Under the pieces are notes generated by a model. The model saw nothing but the letters and a program-made list of their open reading frames with translations. It searched no databases and was not told where the DNA came from. The translations under genes and the position numbers were made by a program. Positions 8,360 through 16,038 of a stretch of 64,000 nucleotides of DNA are shown one piece after another (positions within the stretch are counted from its first letter, which is position 1; each line of letters starts with the position of its first letter). This DNA comes from Leptospira jelokensis (GTDB lineage: Bacteria > Spirochaetota > Leptospiria > Leptospirales > Leptospiraceae), in assembly GCF_004769635.1 (NCBI RefSeq), contig NZ_RQGH01000040.1, positions 62,001 to 126,000 of the forward strand. Direction: 5' to 3'.

Positions 8360-8875
8360 TTAGTTTTGAGGAGTGGGGAATTTTTCCAACAATAAAATCA
8401 GATACAATCGCCCCATATATTCGTCTCCACGACGGTCTTTTAAATTAAAGATCAGAATGTATTGGCGAAAGTGTTCAAGAGAAATGGGAACCAGTTTGTG
8501 GTTTAAATTTTCTGGTGGCAAAATATCAATTTCGTAACGTCCCAGTCGCATTTCTGTAATTAAATTCCCTGCGATTTGATTGGCGAATTCCATCATGATG
8601 GAAGAAGAATGTGCCCTTGAAGTTGGATCAATTTGAAAGGCTTTCGCAATTTTTGGTAAAAGTTTGAGTTTTGTATAACCATCAAGGGCTAAATAGAGTT
8701 TACCATTGATATCCCCTACAAATTCGACCAGGGTGCAGTTTTCAAAGCAAAGACCTTCGTTTTTAGAAGGACCATAGGCTTCCCTCTCAGCAAACACAAG
8801 TAAGGTTTTGTAAAAATGATCAGGTAAAACTTGTGAAACCGTTAAAATAAATTTTTCATCAATGAGTGGATCCAT
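8360..8875 (-). CDS. CheX-like chemotaxis phosphatase domain protein
   Basis: A 171-aa protein with the CheC/CheX/FliY-type fold. Its diagnostic element is MMEFANQIAGNLITEM (~95-110), matching the E-x2-N active-site helix of CheX and CheC phosphatases. The preceding FVGDINGKLYLALDG strand also matches. CheX dephosphorylates CheY~P. Here a single E/N motif is visible, as in CheX. It starts a few bases after the upstream gene with no separate ribosome site, indicating coupling. It probably acts on a receiver protein encoded elsewhere. Confidence 0.75.
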   Translation of the reverse strand: MDPLIDEKFILTVSQVLPDHFYKTLLVFAEREAYGPSKNEGLCFENCTLVEFVGDINGKLYLALDGYTKLKLLPKIAKAFQIDPTSRAHSSSIMMEFANQIAGNLITEMRLGRYEIDILPPENLNHKLVPISLEHFRQYILIFNLKDRRGDEYMGRLYLILLLEKFPTPQN

Positions 8876-8878
8876 TTA

Positions 8879-10072
8879 TCAAGCTGCGTTATAGAGGATA
8901 CTCTCTTCCAATGAACTGTATGCTTTTTTGATCCAAACATCAAACTTTAAATCCGGGATGAGTGGATTGGAATATCCTAAAGCGACTTCCGAAGGATAAC
9001 CCAATTGGTCCAGTTCTTCGATGAATTGTTGGAAAAAGGATGAAAATGATTCCAAACGTTCATTCGGAATGAGAGCTGCATACAAATTTTCTTCTAATTG
9101 GAAAAGGCCTATGCCAAGGACTGAATGTTTGATCCCCATTTGGTTGAGTCCAATGGCAAGTTCCGATTGGAAATTGGTTTCAATGAATTTAAAAAGTACC
9201 AATGTCTTTTTTTCGGAAGCTTCAAACGAAGCTTTCGCCAATTGGTAAAAATGGGAAACTGTATAAAGTTTTGTGAACGGATGTTTGGTGACCTTTGCAT
9301 ATTCACGTTTCAAAAGGATTTTTTCAGATAGGTTTGTTGTTTCGTCCCAAAAAATTTGTATGTCTTCGTTTGCCCAACCTTCCTTGGAAGTGAAACATAA
9401 AAAGCCAAACAATTTGGCATTCATCGTTAAAGGAACATATAACTTACGTTTGTTTTTGGAAATGACTGGTAGTGATTCTCTGATTTGATTTTCTTCCCAT
9501 TCATTCCATTCCACAGGATTGTCATCTGTTTCCACCAACATATCTGACTTTTGCCAGTAACATTCCTTAAAATCTTTTCCATCAAAATAAACATATTGGA
9601 TGGAAGATAACTTAGGACTTGTAAAGGAAAAAGGGAATTCTTTGATTGTATCACAAAATAAACTTCGTTCTTCTAAACGCACCGATTCCCGAGCATAAAA
9701 AATTGGATCCACTTTCCATAGGATTTCTTTTGTTTCTGTTCCTTCCCCTTCGGTGTTAGTAACGACCGAAGCTGTGGACAAATGGGAACGATCGGAATTG
9801 GTTTGGGCATTGGTATCAAAAACAACTTCAGTTTCTAAATCAATTTTTTGTAATGTGGATGGATCATCTTCCATGGAAGGATTTTCTGGTTGGTACGATT
9901 GCGAAGGGAGTTTGGCATTTGGATAGGATTGGAAATCCAAACTGTATAAAAAAAGTGTGAGGAGGAGGCAAGAAACAGCGAGCAGAGTGAAACTAACCCA
10001 TGAAAAATAGAAGAGGGTTTGAAGGGTTACACCAATTGCAAAAAAAATTGTAGGAATTGTATATCGTTTCAT
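8879..10072 (-). CDS. Membrane-anchored GAF-like / degenerate GGDEF-like signalling protein
   Basis: Two N-terminal membrane helices (residues ~8-45) are followed by an acidic linker. A GAF-like region follows (~170-255; VPLTMNAKLFGFLCF). A C-terminal region begins HPFTKLYTVSHFYQLA, like the entry helix of GGDEF domains, and later has SEVALGYSN and KAYSSLEES at the positions of the last GGDEF elements. The GG(D/E)EF active-site loop itself is absent (GLFQLEENLYAAL at that place), so it should not make cyclic-di-GMP and may be a receptor or scaffold. AAGG lies 5 nt before the ATG. First gene of the CheX/hydrolase/FapA operon. The domain reading is moderate-confidence. Confidence 0.55.
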   Translation of the reverse strand: MKRYTIPTIFFAIGVTLQTLFYFSWVSFTLLAVSCLLLTLFLYSLDFQSYPNAKLPSQSYQPENPSMEDDPSTLQKIDLETEVVFDTNAQTNSDRSHLSTASVVTNTEGEGTETKEILWKVDPIFYARESVRLEERSLFCDTIKEFPFSFTSPKLSSIQYVYFDGKDFKECYWQKSDMLVETDDNPVEWNEWEENQIRESLPVISKNKRKLYVPLTMNAKLFGFLCFTSKEGWANEDIQIFWDETTNLSEKILLKREYAKVTKHPFTKLYTVSHFYQLAKASFEASEKKTLVLFKFIETNFQSELAIGLNQMGIKHSVLGIGLFQLEENLYAALIPNERLESFSSFFQQFIEELDQLGYPSEVALGYSNPLIPDLKFDVWIKKAYSSLEESILYNAA

Positions 10073-10149
10073 GGTACCTTGGCCGTTACTTAGAATAACG
10101 GGTAAAATGGGGATTCGCTAAACTGATTTTCCTTTTCCACTAGGAGCAA

Positions 10150-10890
10150 ATGAAACTCTATTCCGAATTAGCAGAGTACTATTTTACCATCGAAGAACCT
10201 AGTCGTAAGTTTTCAGAAGAAATTCTGTTTTTACGTGAAACATTCAAGCGACATAAAATTTACACGGTGCTCGACATTGGTTGTGGCACAGGCGAACACA
10301 TCAAAGAATTACAGGGTATGGGATTCAAACCACATGGAGTGGATGGGTCACCTAGAATGTTAGAAATTGCAAAAGCAAGATTCCCACATTGTTCCTTTGA
10401 AGTTGGGAAAATGGAATCATATGTTGCGAAACAACCTGTTGATGGTGTGATTTGTTTGTATGGGACCTTTAACTACTTAGTCAACGATGATTTGGTTCAA
10501 AATTTTTTAAGGAATTGTTATAAAAATTTAAAACAAGCCGGTTTATTGGTGTTAGAGATATGGAATGCAGACCCAATCCATAGGATCAAACGAAAGCCAA
10601 TCACGACAGTGAGTAATGTGAGGCAAGGCACGACATCCATTCGTAGGAATAGAGGTTTTCGTTTAACAAGGGCAGATGACATTGCCATCGTCGAAGTGAA
10701 TTATGTATATAATTTAAATCAAAAAGATTTAAAAGACAAACATACGATGCGAGTGTTTCATTTCCCACAAGTGCGAAATTTCTTAGACGAAAACAAATTT
10801 GAGATCTTAAATGTGTATAGCAATTATGATGGCGAAAAATACATCAAAACTGGCGCACGGATGCTCATCGTCGCCAAAAAGAGGTCTTGA
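10150..10890 (+). CDS. Class I SAM-dependent methyltransferase
   Basis: The SAM-binding motif I is VLDIGCGTGEHIKEL (~residues 41-55), followed by acidic motif II in GVDGSPRMLEIAK and the post-motif VDGVICLYGTFNYL. The 246-aa length fits a stand-alone small-molecule or protein methyltransferase of the Methyltransf_25/11 type. AGGAG precedes the ATG. It is divergent from the GGDEF-like operon and 42 nt upstream of the dihydrolipoyl dehydrogenase gene. Substrate unknown. Confidence 0.85.
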   Translation: MKLYSELAEYYFTIEEPSRKFSEEILFLRETFKRHKIYTVLDIGCGTGEHIKELQGMGFKPHGVDGSPRMLEIAKARFPHCSFEVGKMESYVAKQPVDGVICLYGTFNYLVNDDLVQNFLRNCYKNLKQAGLLVLEIWNADPIHRIKRKPITTVSNVRQGTTSIRRNRGFRLTRADDIAIVEVNYVYNLNQKDLKDKHTMRVFHFPQVRNFLDENKFEILNVYSNYDGEKYIKTGARMLIVAKKRS

Positions 10891-10932
10891 CTTTCTTTTT
10901 TTGTACGGTATCCCATTCTATCGGGAGAACGT

Positions 10933-12360
10933 ATGTCCAATTCAAACCATTTCCAAGTGATCGTGATTGGAGGAGGGCCTGGTGGTTATGTCGCCGCGAT
11001 TCGTGCAGCCCAACTCGGATTACAAACCTGTGTTGTTGAGCGCGACAAACTCGGCGGTGTTTGTTTGAATTGGGGTTGCATTCCCACCAAAGCTCTGTTA
11101 GAAAGCGCCCATGTTTTAGAACACCTGAGAGAAGCCTCGAAATTTGGTATCTCAGCAGACAATATCAAAGTGGATTTTGAAGCCGTGATCAAACGTTCTC
11201 GCTCCGTTGCGGACCAAATGGCGAAAGGTGTAGAATTTTTAATGAAAAAAAACAAAGTCACTGTGGTCAATGGTGATGCAAAATTTCTAAATTCCAAAAC
11301 CATCGAAGTAAAATCGAATTTAGGTGAAACCTCTTTGCTTACAGCAGATTATTTTATTTTGGCAGTGGGTGCCAAAAACAAAGCCCTTCCCTTTTTACCT
11401 TTTGACGGCAAACGTGTGTTATCGGCGAGAGAGGCGATGGTGGAACCAAAAGCCATTCCTAATTTAGCCATCATCGGCGCGGGAGCCATCGGTGTGGAGT
11501 TTGCCGATTTTTATGCAAGTATGGGATCAAAAGTCAGTATCATAGAATTCCAAGACCATCTCCTACCCAATGAAGACAAAGAAATCTCAGGTATTTTGGA
11601 ACGGAGTTTTAAAAAACGAGGGATCGAACAGTATTTGAGTTATGGTGTGGAAACCGCCGCTCTCTCAGAGAAAGGAGTGGAACTCACCATCCAAGATCGT
11701 AATTCCGCAAAAAAAGAAAAACTAAACTTTGATAAGGTGATCGTAGGTGTTGGAATTTCACCCAATACAAGTTCTATTGGACTAGATGAAATTGGAATTA
11801 AGTTAAAAAATGGATTTGTGGAATATTCAGGTAACTACCGTTCAACGGTTGATCATATCTACGCAATTGGTGATTGTATTCCCACTCCTTCACTTGCTCA
11901 TGTGGCAAGTGCTGAAGGGATACGCGCCGCAGAAGACATTTCGATACGATTGGGAAATCCACACCACATCCAAATCCAACGATTGAATTATGCATACATT
12001 CCTGGTTGTACGTATTGCCATCCAGAAGTGGCAAGTGTGGGACTCAGTGAAGACAAAGCGAAAGCAATGGGACATGAAATCAAAGTGGGAAAATTCCCAT
12101 TTAGTGCGAGTGGACGTGCCCAAGCCCAAGGGGATACGACCGGTATGGTGAAAATTGTTTCGGATGCGAAACATGGTGAAATTTTAGGTGCACACATCAT
12201 TGGACCCGGAGCAACTGAGCTCATTGCGGAACTGACGTTAGGTGCCAATATGGAAATCACTGTCAAAGAACTCGCAAACACCATCCATGCCCATCCCACA
12301 CTGGCCGAAGGGATTATGGAAGGTGCTGCTTCTGTTCTCGGTGAAGCGATTAATATATAA
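10933..12360 (+). CDS. lpdA: Dihydrolipoyl dehydrogenase (E3)
   Basis: The FAD-dependent E3 component re-oxidises dihydrolipoamide in pyruvate/2-oxoglutarate dehydrogenase or the glycine cleavage system. Seen: FAD dinucleotide fold VIGGGPGGYVAA (residues 11-22), redox disulfide GGVCLNWGCIPTK (Cys44/Cys49), NAD fold IIGAGAIGVEFADF, second FAD motif YAIGDC, and the catalytic His-Glu dyad in HAHPTLAEG. Length (475 aa) is standard. GGGAG lies 5 nt before the ATG. No E1/E2 gene is adjacent. Confidence 0.95.
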   Translation: MSNSNHFQVIVIGGGPGGYVAAIRAAQLGLQTCVVERDKLGGVCLNWGCIPTKALLESAHVLEHLREASKFGISADNIKVDFEAVIKRSRSVADQMAKGVEFLMKKNKVTVVNGDAKFLNSKTIEVKSNLGETSLLTADYFILAVGAKNKALPFLPFDGKRVLSAREAMVEPKAIPNLAIIGAGAIGVEFADFYASMGSKVSIIEFQDHLLPNEDKEISGILERSFKKRGIEQYLSYGVETAALSEKGVELTIQDRNSAKKEKLNFDKVIVGVGISPNTSSIGLDEIGIKLKNGFVEYSGNYRSTVDHIYAIGDCIPTPSLAHVASAEGIRAAEDISIRLGNPHHIQIQRLNYAYIPGCTYCHPEVASVGLSEDKAKAMGHEIKVGKFPFSASGRAQAQGDTTGMVKIVSDAKHGEILGAHIIGPGATELIAELTLGANMEITVKELANTIHAHPTLAEGIMEGAASVLGEAINI

Positions 12361-12539
12361 GGGTAAAAGATAAAGGAAAGGAATAGGGGTCAATTTCAAT
12401 TGGAGTTTCATCTGTCCTTTAGAAATAGATTCCTTTCTCGTTTAGAATGTGTTATGTTTAATTTCGAAAATGAATGCCTCAGGACATGGGTATGACTCTG
12501 ATTTGATTAAGAAAAAAAGACGATCCCTTGAAAAAGCAC

Positions 12540-12574
12540 TTGATACTTGGTTATACCCCAGTTATACTTGCTAC
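12540..12574 (+). promoter_or_regulatory. Near-consensus promoter of the mazEF pair, predicted leaderless
   Basis: TTGATA (12540-12545), a 17-nt spacer and TATACT (12563-12568) match sigma-70 consensus. The ATG of mazE is at 12575, exactly where transcription should start, and no Shine-Dalgarno is present. GTTATAC occurs twice (12550-12556 and 12561-12567), one helical turn apart and overlapping the -10, a plausible autorepressor site. Confidence 0.6.
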
Positions 12575-12823
12575 ATGAAGACAGCTATTTCTATACCAGA
12601 TGATCTCTTCCTATCTGCTGAAAATACTGCAAAAAAACTCGGTATTCCTCGAAGTCAATTATTCGCAAAAGCTATCGAAGAATTCATTCAAAATCATTCA
12701 AAAGAAAATATAACTGACAAATTAAATGAAGTGTATACGCATAATATAAATATAGTTGATAACCCTATATCGAATATGTCTGTCACGAATTTAAGAAAGA
12801 GTCTTAAAAATGACTCGTGGTGA
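12575..12823 (+). CDS. mazE: MazE-type ribbon-helix-helix antitoxin
   Basis: An 82-aa protein. The N-terminus MKTAISIPDDLFLSAENTAK and the following KKLGIPRSQLFAKAIEEF form a ribbon-helix-helix DNA-binding domain. The polar C-terminal ~40 residues are the expected toxin-neutralising tail. The frame is open further upstream (to 12449), but this ATG begins the RHH fold exactly and follows an ideal promoter. The gene overlaps the toxin by 14 nt, the usual antitoxin-first order. Leptospira TA pairs of this type are also called ChpI/ChpK. Confidence 0.85.
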   Translation: MKTAISIPDDLFLSAENTAKKLGIPRSQLFAKAIEEFIQNHSKENITDKLNEVYTHNINIVDNPISNMSVTNLRKSLKNDSW

Positions 12824-13151
12824 AATTTGGTGGGTCGATCTAGGAATTCCTTTTGGAAGTGAACCTGGCTTTAAAAGACCTGTTTTAATCGTTCAAAACG
12901 ATGCCTTTAACGAAAGTAATATTAATACAATTGTTGTAGTCCCATTGACAACAAATTTGAATCTAGCGAAGGCTCCTGGTAATGTTCCGCTAAGTCGAAA
13001 GGAATCAAATCTTTCGAAAGATTCGATCGTAAATGTTTCGCAAATTGTTACTCTTGATCGAGACAGATTCATTAGTAAAGCATCACATCTGAAAACAAAA
13101 ATTATGAAAAAAATTGAAGATGGAATCAAATTAGTACTTTCTCTGGACTAA
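12810..13151 (+). CDS. mazF: MazF/PemK-type endoribonuclease toxin
   Basis: A 113-aa toxin of the MazF/PemK/CcdB fold that cleaves mRNA at short motifs. Seen are MTRGEIWWVDLG at the N-terminus, FKRPVLIVQND (the conserved RP strand), INTIVVVPLTTN, the SRKESNLSKDSIVN loop with the conserved Ser/Asp region, and VSQIVTLDRDRF. All are standard MazF blocks, so the toxin looks intact. It overlaps the antitoxin gene and has no gene of its own downstream. Confidence 0.93.
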   Translation: MTRGEIWWVDLGIPFGSEPGFKRPVLIVQNDAFNESNINTIVVVPLTTNLNLAKAPGNVPLSRKESNLSKDSIVNVSQIVTLDRDRFISKASHLKTKIMKKIEDGIKLVLSLD

Positions 13152-13297
13152 TGGGCAATACTCATAACAACGACTTACCACTTTACTTGGGAACAATTCC
13201 TCGCCGAGCCTGCGGTAAATACTCTTTTGGAATTCGCCTAGCGTGCGTAAGCTTTATGCAAGTCCCAAACGTCCCAGTTTCCCAAACTTTAGGGTGG

Positions 13298-13315
13298 ACA
13301 ACTTAGGGAAGTTGT
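13298..13315. other. Stem-loop between mazF and the DUF2071 gene
   Basis: ACAACTT (13298-13304), loop AGGG and AAGTTGT (13309-13315) form an exact 7-bp stem followed by TTTG. It could be a weak terminator for mazEF, 147 nt after the toxin stop, or a leader hairpin 27 nt before the next gene. The rest of 13152-13342 shows nothing clear. Confidence 0.4.
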
Positions 13316-13342
13316 TTTGTAAGTATCACAGATTTTTTTCAG

Positions 13343-14050
13343 ATGAAAGAACCGCTCCATTCCCTCTTAAATCAGGTAGACCATCGTCCTTGGCCATTGC
13401 CAAAAACATCTTGGTTTTGGTACCAGGAATGGAATGAGGCAATTTTTTTCCATTACCAAGTGGATCCAAATTCACTTCGTTCCTTGGTTCCCAGGCATTT
13501 GGAACTTGACCAGTTTGGAGGCGAACATTGGATTTCAGTCGTTGCATTCACTATGGACAAAGTACATCCAAGGTTTACTTTCCCCATTCAAATCGTTTCT
13601 ACCTTCCATGAGGTGAACCTACGCACCTATGTAAAAAAAGACGGCAAAGCTGGTGTGTATTTTTTGAGTATCGAAGCGGAAAAATGGATCCCAACACAAA
13701 TTGCAAGAATCTCATCGGGACTACCCTACCAGCATTCCAAAATCCATCGAACAAAGAATTCCTATCAGATAAACGGAAAACGGTGTAAGATTGATCTTGA
13801 TTTTCAAGTTACGCTTCCCATCAAATACCCAAAAGCAAAAGAGCTTTGGCTTACTGAACGATACTCTTTGTACCGGGGGAAGGACTCGCAAGAAAGGGCA
13901 ATGGATGTGCACCACAAACCCTGGGAATTGTTCCAGGTGGAAATTTCAAAACTAAACATTGGTTATACGGAATTTTTTGGTCTCGCTGATTTTTCAAAAC
14001 CAGATTTGACTCATTATTCTCCGGGTGTGCAGGTGCTTGCTTGGTTGTAA
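13343..14050 (+). CDS. DUF2071 / YqjF family protein
   Basis: A 235-aa protein of the DUF2071 (YqjF) family. Motifs seen are FHYQVDPNSLRSLVPRHLEL near the N-terminus, HWISVVAFTMDKVHPR, the family hallmark FHEVNLRTYVKKDGKAGVYF (~residues 92-111), and the closing NIGYTEFFGLADFSKPDL. The function is unknown; the fold is acetoacetate-decarboxylase-like. No Shine-Dalgarno is obvious before the ATG. It sits alone between TA modules. Confidence 0.82.
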   Translation: MKEPLHSLLNQVDHRPWPLPKTSWFWYQEWNEAIFFHYQVDPNSLRSLVPRHLELDQFGGEHWISVVAFTMDKVHPRFTFPIQIVSTFHEVNLRTYVKKDGKAGVYFLSIEAEKWIPTQIARISSGLPYQHSKIHRTKNSYQINGKRCKIDLDFQVTLPIKYPKAKELWLTERYSLYRGKDSQERAMDVHHKPWELFQVEISKLNIGYTEFFGLADFSKPDLTHYSPGVQVLAWL

Positions 14051-14074
14051 GAGAGGAATTTGAGTAAAGTATAA

Positions 14075-14461
14075 TTAATATAAATCAATTGGAATAAACT
14101 GACTCATCATTTTGAAATGTTTGTCCATAGTGAATAAGCAGGATTTGTTTTGAATCACATTTTGAAGTATAATTAAATCTGGAATTCCAACATGATTAAT
14201 GCCATTTTTAAGATTGAGTATTTGAAATTCTCTCAATTGTTTCCAATCAATATTCATTTTGAAAGATTCTATGGTTTCTAATAGATGAATCAATTCAGAC
14301 TTTTTCTTGATTTTTATGAACGGAATTAGCTCTGTTAAAATGATTTCGTTCGTATAAATATTTCCATTGTCTATGAGGCTATCCACTTCTTCTGAGATTT
14401 TTGAATTTGAATTTCGAAAGTATTCAATCCAAATCGATGAATCGATAAGAACAAAACTCAT
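14075..14461 (-). CDS. vapC: PIN-domain toxin VapC
   Basis: A 128-aa PIN-domain endoribonuclease. The four acidic metal ligands are placed as in VapC: Asp7 (LIDSSIW), Glu44 (ILTELIP), Asp95 (GIPDLIIL) and Asp113 (TMDKHF). VapC toxins cleave tRNA or rRNA. The start overlaps the antitoxin stop by 4 nt (ATGA). The toxin appears intact. This is the first of two VapBC pairs in the patch, and it runs opposite to the other. Confidence 0.92.
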   Translation of the reverse strand: MSFVLIDSSIWIEYFRNSNSKISEEVDSLIDNGNIYTNEIILTELIPFIKIKKKSELIHLLETIESFKMNIDWKQLREFQILNLKNGINHVGIPDLIILQNVIQNKSCLFTMDKHFKMMSQFIPIDLY

Positions 14462-14658
14462 CTTTTTCTGAGTTGGTTTAAGTTGATTTCGAGATCAAGA
14501 TTCCCTCTGAAATTTTTTAATTTTTTTAATTTTTCTTTTCGAATTAGCATTTTTAACCCTTCTTTGATCACATCTGTTTTTGTTTTTGAGTGGGTCAGTT
14601 TCATTGCCTCTGCAACCAATTCTTCAGGAATATCAATTGTAGTTCTCATTCTATGCAT
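14458..14658 (-). CDS. vapB: VapB-type antitoxin
   Basis: A 66-aa antitoxin. RTTIDIPEELVAEAMKLTHS and KTKTDVIKEGLKMLIRKEK match the VapB_antitoxin (PF09957) RHH domain; the basic tail binds the toxin. The ATG at 14658 has AGGA 8 nt upstream; the ATG at 14649 (three codons in) is an alternative. Direct repeats of an ATGCAT-containing motif flank and overlap the start. Confidence 0.9.
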   Translation of the reverse strand: MHRMRTTIDIPEELVAEAMKLTHSKTKTDVIKEGLKMLIRKEKLKKLKNFRGNLDLEINLNQLRKR

Positions 14659-14682
14659 AAATTAGTTCCTTTCTATGCATAA
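14649..14682 (-). promoter_or_regulatory. Tandem ATGCAT-centred operator repeats at vapB
   Basis: The 12-mer TTCTATGCATAA occurs twice (14649-14660 and 14671-14682), 22 bp apart, or two helical turns. Each contains the ATGCAT palindrome and one covers the vapB start codon. On the minus strand TTGACT and, after 17 nt, TAATTT form a candidate promoter across the repeats. Autoregulation by VapB is the likely use. Confidence 0.5.
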
Positions 14683-14821
14683 GTCAAATTATTTTTTTTA
14701 ACGGATTCGTCTTCATTTTTTGAAACGTCTGGATCCATCAGGATTCAATCGTTTCCGTAAACAATCAAATCCTGGTTCGGAGTGTTGAAAAGTGTAAAGA
14801 AAGTTTGTTAGCGACTGTAAC

Positions 14822-15466
14822 TCACTGCTCTACGCAAACAATCTTCTTTGCCATATTACAGGTGTCAGTTGTGGTATCAACAAGCGTGGTTGTACTTGCT
14901 CCCACAACCCCAGTGGCCCCACTCACTCCTATATTGGAACTAGCCCAATTTGAACAATTGACATCATTTGCTATATTTCCGCCAGTGATCGTCATCCCTG
15001 TCCAGAATTGAGTGCCATTGGTTCCGAGCGCAAAATTCATTTGCATCGTTGTATTGGAATCGCGGAAAATTCGGTTGGAAGTAGTCGTTGCACCCGTTGT
15101 ATTGGAAGTGTCAGTGCTATTGGAATAGAAGGTATTGGCTTTTAATACCCAATCGGTATACGTCATTGTTCCTGTCGGATTGCCGAGGGCTTCTCTCACA
15201 CCTGGGATGGTCACCATTGCTTTGTATGTTTTGCCCTTGATTCGATTTAAATCTCCATTACATACTGCATCCGCTCCTGTGATTCCTCCTATGCCGATCC
15301 TGCCACCAGTACCTGAACTAGTTAAAAATATATGACACCTTTCGGTACAAGGAGCAGAAGCCGTTGATGAATGGTAAAGTAAGGCGAGTATTATGTTTTC
15401 TTCGTTACTGTCTTCCGAAGGTTCGCAAGTGCCTAATAGAGCACTAAAAAAAACAAGAAATACCAA
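14822..15466 (-). CDS. DUF1554 lipoprotein, signal peptide apparently interrupted at an 8-T tract
   Basis: A 214-aa reading with the DUF1554 (PF07588) pattern common in Leptospira lipoproteins: CHIFLTSSGTGG, GADAVCNGDLNRIKGKTYKA, TYTDWVLKANTFY, TQFWTGMTITGG, CSNWASS and a C-terminal CNMAKKIVCVEQ. Serine/threonine-rich stretches vary between the motifs. As read, it starts at a TTG with a short uncharged leader ending in the lipobox ALLGTC. A much better leader (ATG at 15504, MKNGKQMRPNG then a hydrophobic run) joins the same lipobox if the T8 tract had nine Ts. So this is either a phase-variable gene or a sequencing or true frameshift. Confidence 0.7.
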   Translation of the reverse strand: MVFLVFFSALLGTCEPSEDSNEENIILALLYHSSTASAPCTERCHIFLTSSGTGGRIGIGGITGADAVCNGDLNRIKGKTYKAMVTIPGVREALGNPTGTMTYTDWVLKANTFYSNSTDTSNTTGATTTSNRIFRDSNTTMQMNFALGTNGTQFWTGMTITGGNIANDVNCSNWASSNIGVSGATGVVGASTTTLVDTTTDTCNMAKKIVCVEQ

Positions 15467-15504
15467 GAAATACCGTTAGGTCTCATTTGTTTGCCGTTTT
15501 TCAT

Positions 15505-15740
15505 AGAACCAAATTTGAGAGATAGATTTCACAGTGGCAAGAAGGATTTGGGGGGAATGGGAATTGGCAAACGAAAAAATTTGGAAGAGGGGTGGGCGAG
15601 ATTTGCAAGCTTTGATGCAGTAGGGATGGATTGACAGTCCACCTAATGTTTGTCCGAGGGTGGGTTTTGTTTTGGATGAAATCGAAACTAAGCTTAAGCA
15701 TAAAGAGAATTAAAAAATCAGGAAAAGTGTGAAATACGAT
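15505..15740. other. Intergenic region without a recognised gene
   Basis: Between the possible lipoprotein start and the vapB promoter I see no supported coding frame. A minus-strand reading across 15501-16031 is antisense to the antitoxin and has no family motifs. Confidence 0.5.
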
Positions 15741-15777
15741 TTGACTGTAAGACAGATATGTATTACAGTTTGGAATT
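15741..15777 (+). promoter_or_regulatory. Promoter and inverted-repeat operator of second vapBC, predicted leaderless
   Basis: TTGACT (15741-15746), a 17-nt spacer and TACAGT (15764-15769) form a promoter. ACTGTAA (15744-15750) and TTACAGT (15763-15769) are perfect 7-bp inverted arms with a 12-nt spacer, so the operator overlaps both promoter hexamers. The antitoxin ATG at 15778 is 8 nt after the -10 and no Shine-Dalgarno intervenes. Confidence 0.6.
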
Positions 15778-16038
15778 ATGATTAGTTTACGCCTTCCACC
15801 AGATTTGGAAAGAGAATTAGATTCGCTTGCAAAATCGGAAGGGAAAAGTCGAACAGAAATCGTAAAACAATCAATTTTGGAATATTTACAGAATCGATTG
15901 CATCGTAAAACTCCGTTTGAATTGGGCTCAGATTTATTTGGAAAACATAATTCCGGAATGGTTGATTTAGCCAAAAATCGAAAAAAATACCTGCAAGATA
16001 ACCTACGGAAGAAAAATGAAAAACGTAGCACTCATTGA
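15778..16038 (+). CDS. CopG/RHH antitoxin of second VapBC pair
   Basis: An 86-aa protein. MISLRLPPDLERELDSLAKS and EGKSRTEIVKQSILEYLQNR form a ribbon-helix-helix domain. The C-terminal half (FELGSDLFGKHNSGMVDLAK) is like the toxin-binding tail of antitoxins paired with PIN toxins. It overlaps the toxin gene by 23 nt. The upstream inverted repeat is its probable binding site. Confidence 0.85.
   Translation: MISLRLPPDLERELDSLAKSEGKSRTEIVKQSILEYLQNRLHRKTPFELGSDLFGKHNSGMVDLAKNRKKYLQDNLRKKNEKRSTH

Noticed and set aside
15501..16031. Minus-strand open frame of 176 codons
   Set aside because: Antisense to the RHH antitoxin, rich in Phe/Ser/Arg without domain pattern; the plus-strand RHH/PIN pair explains the region.
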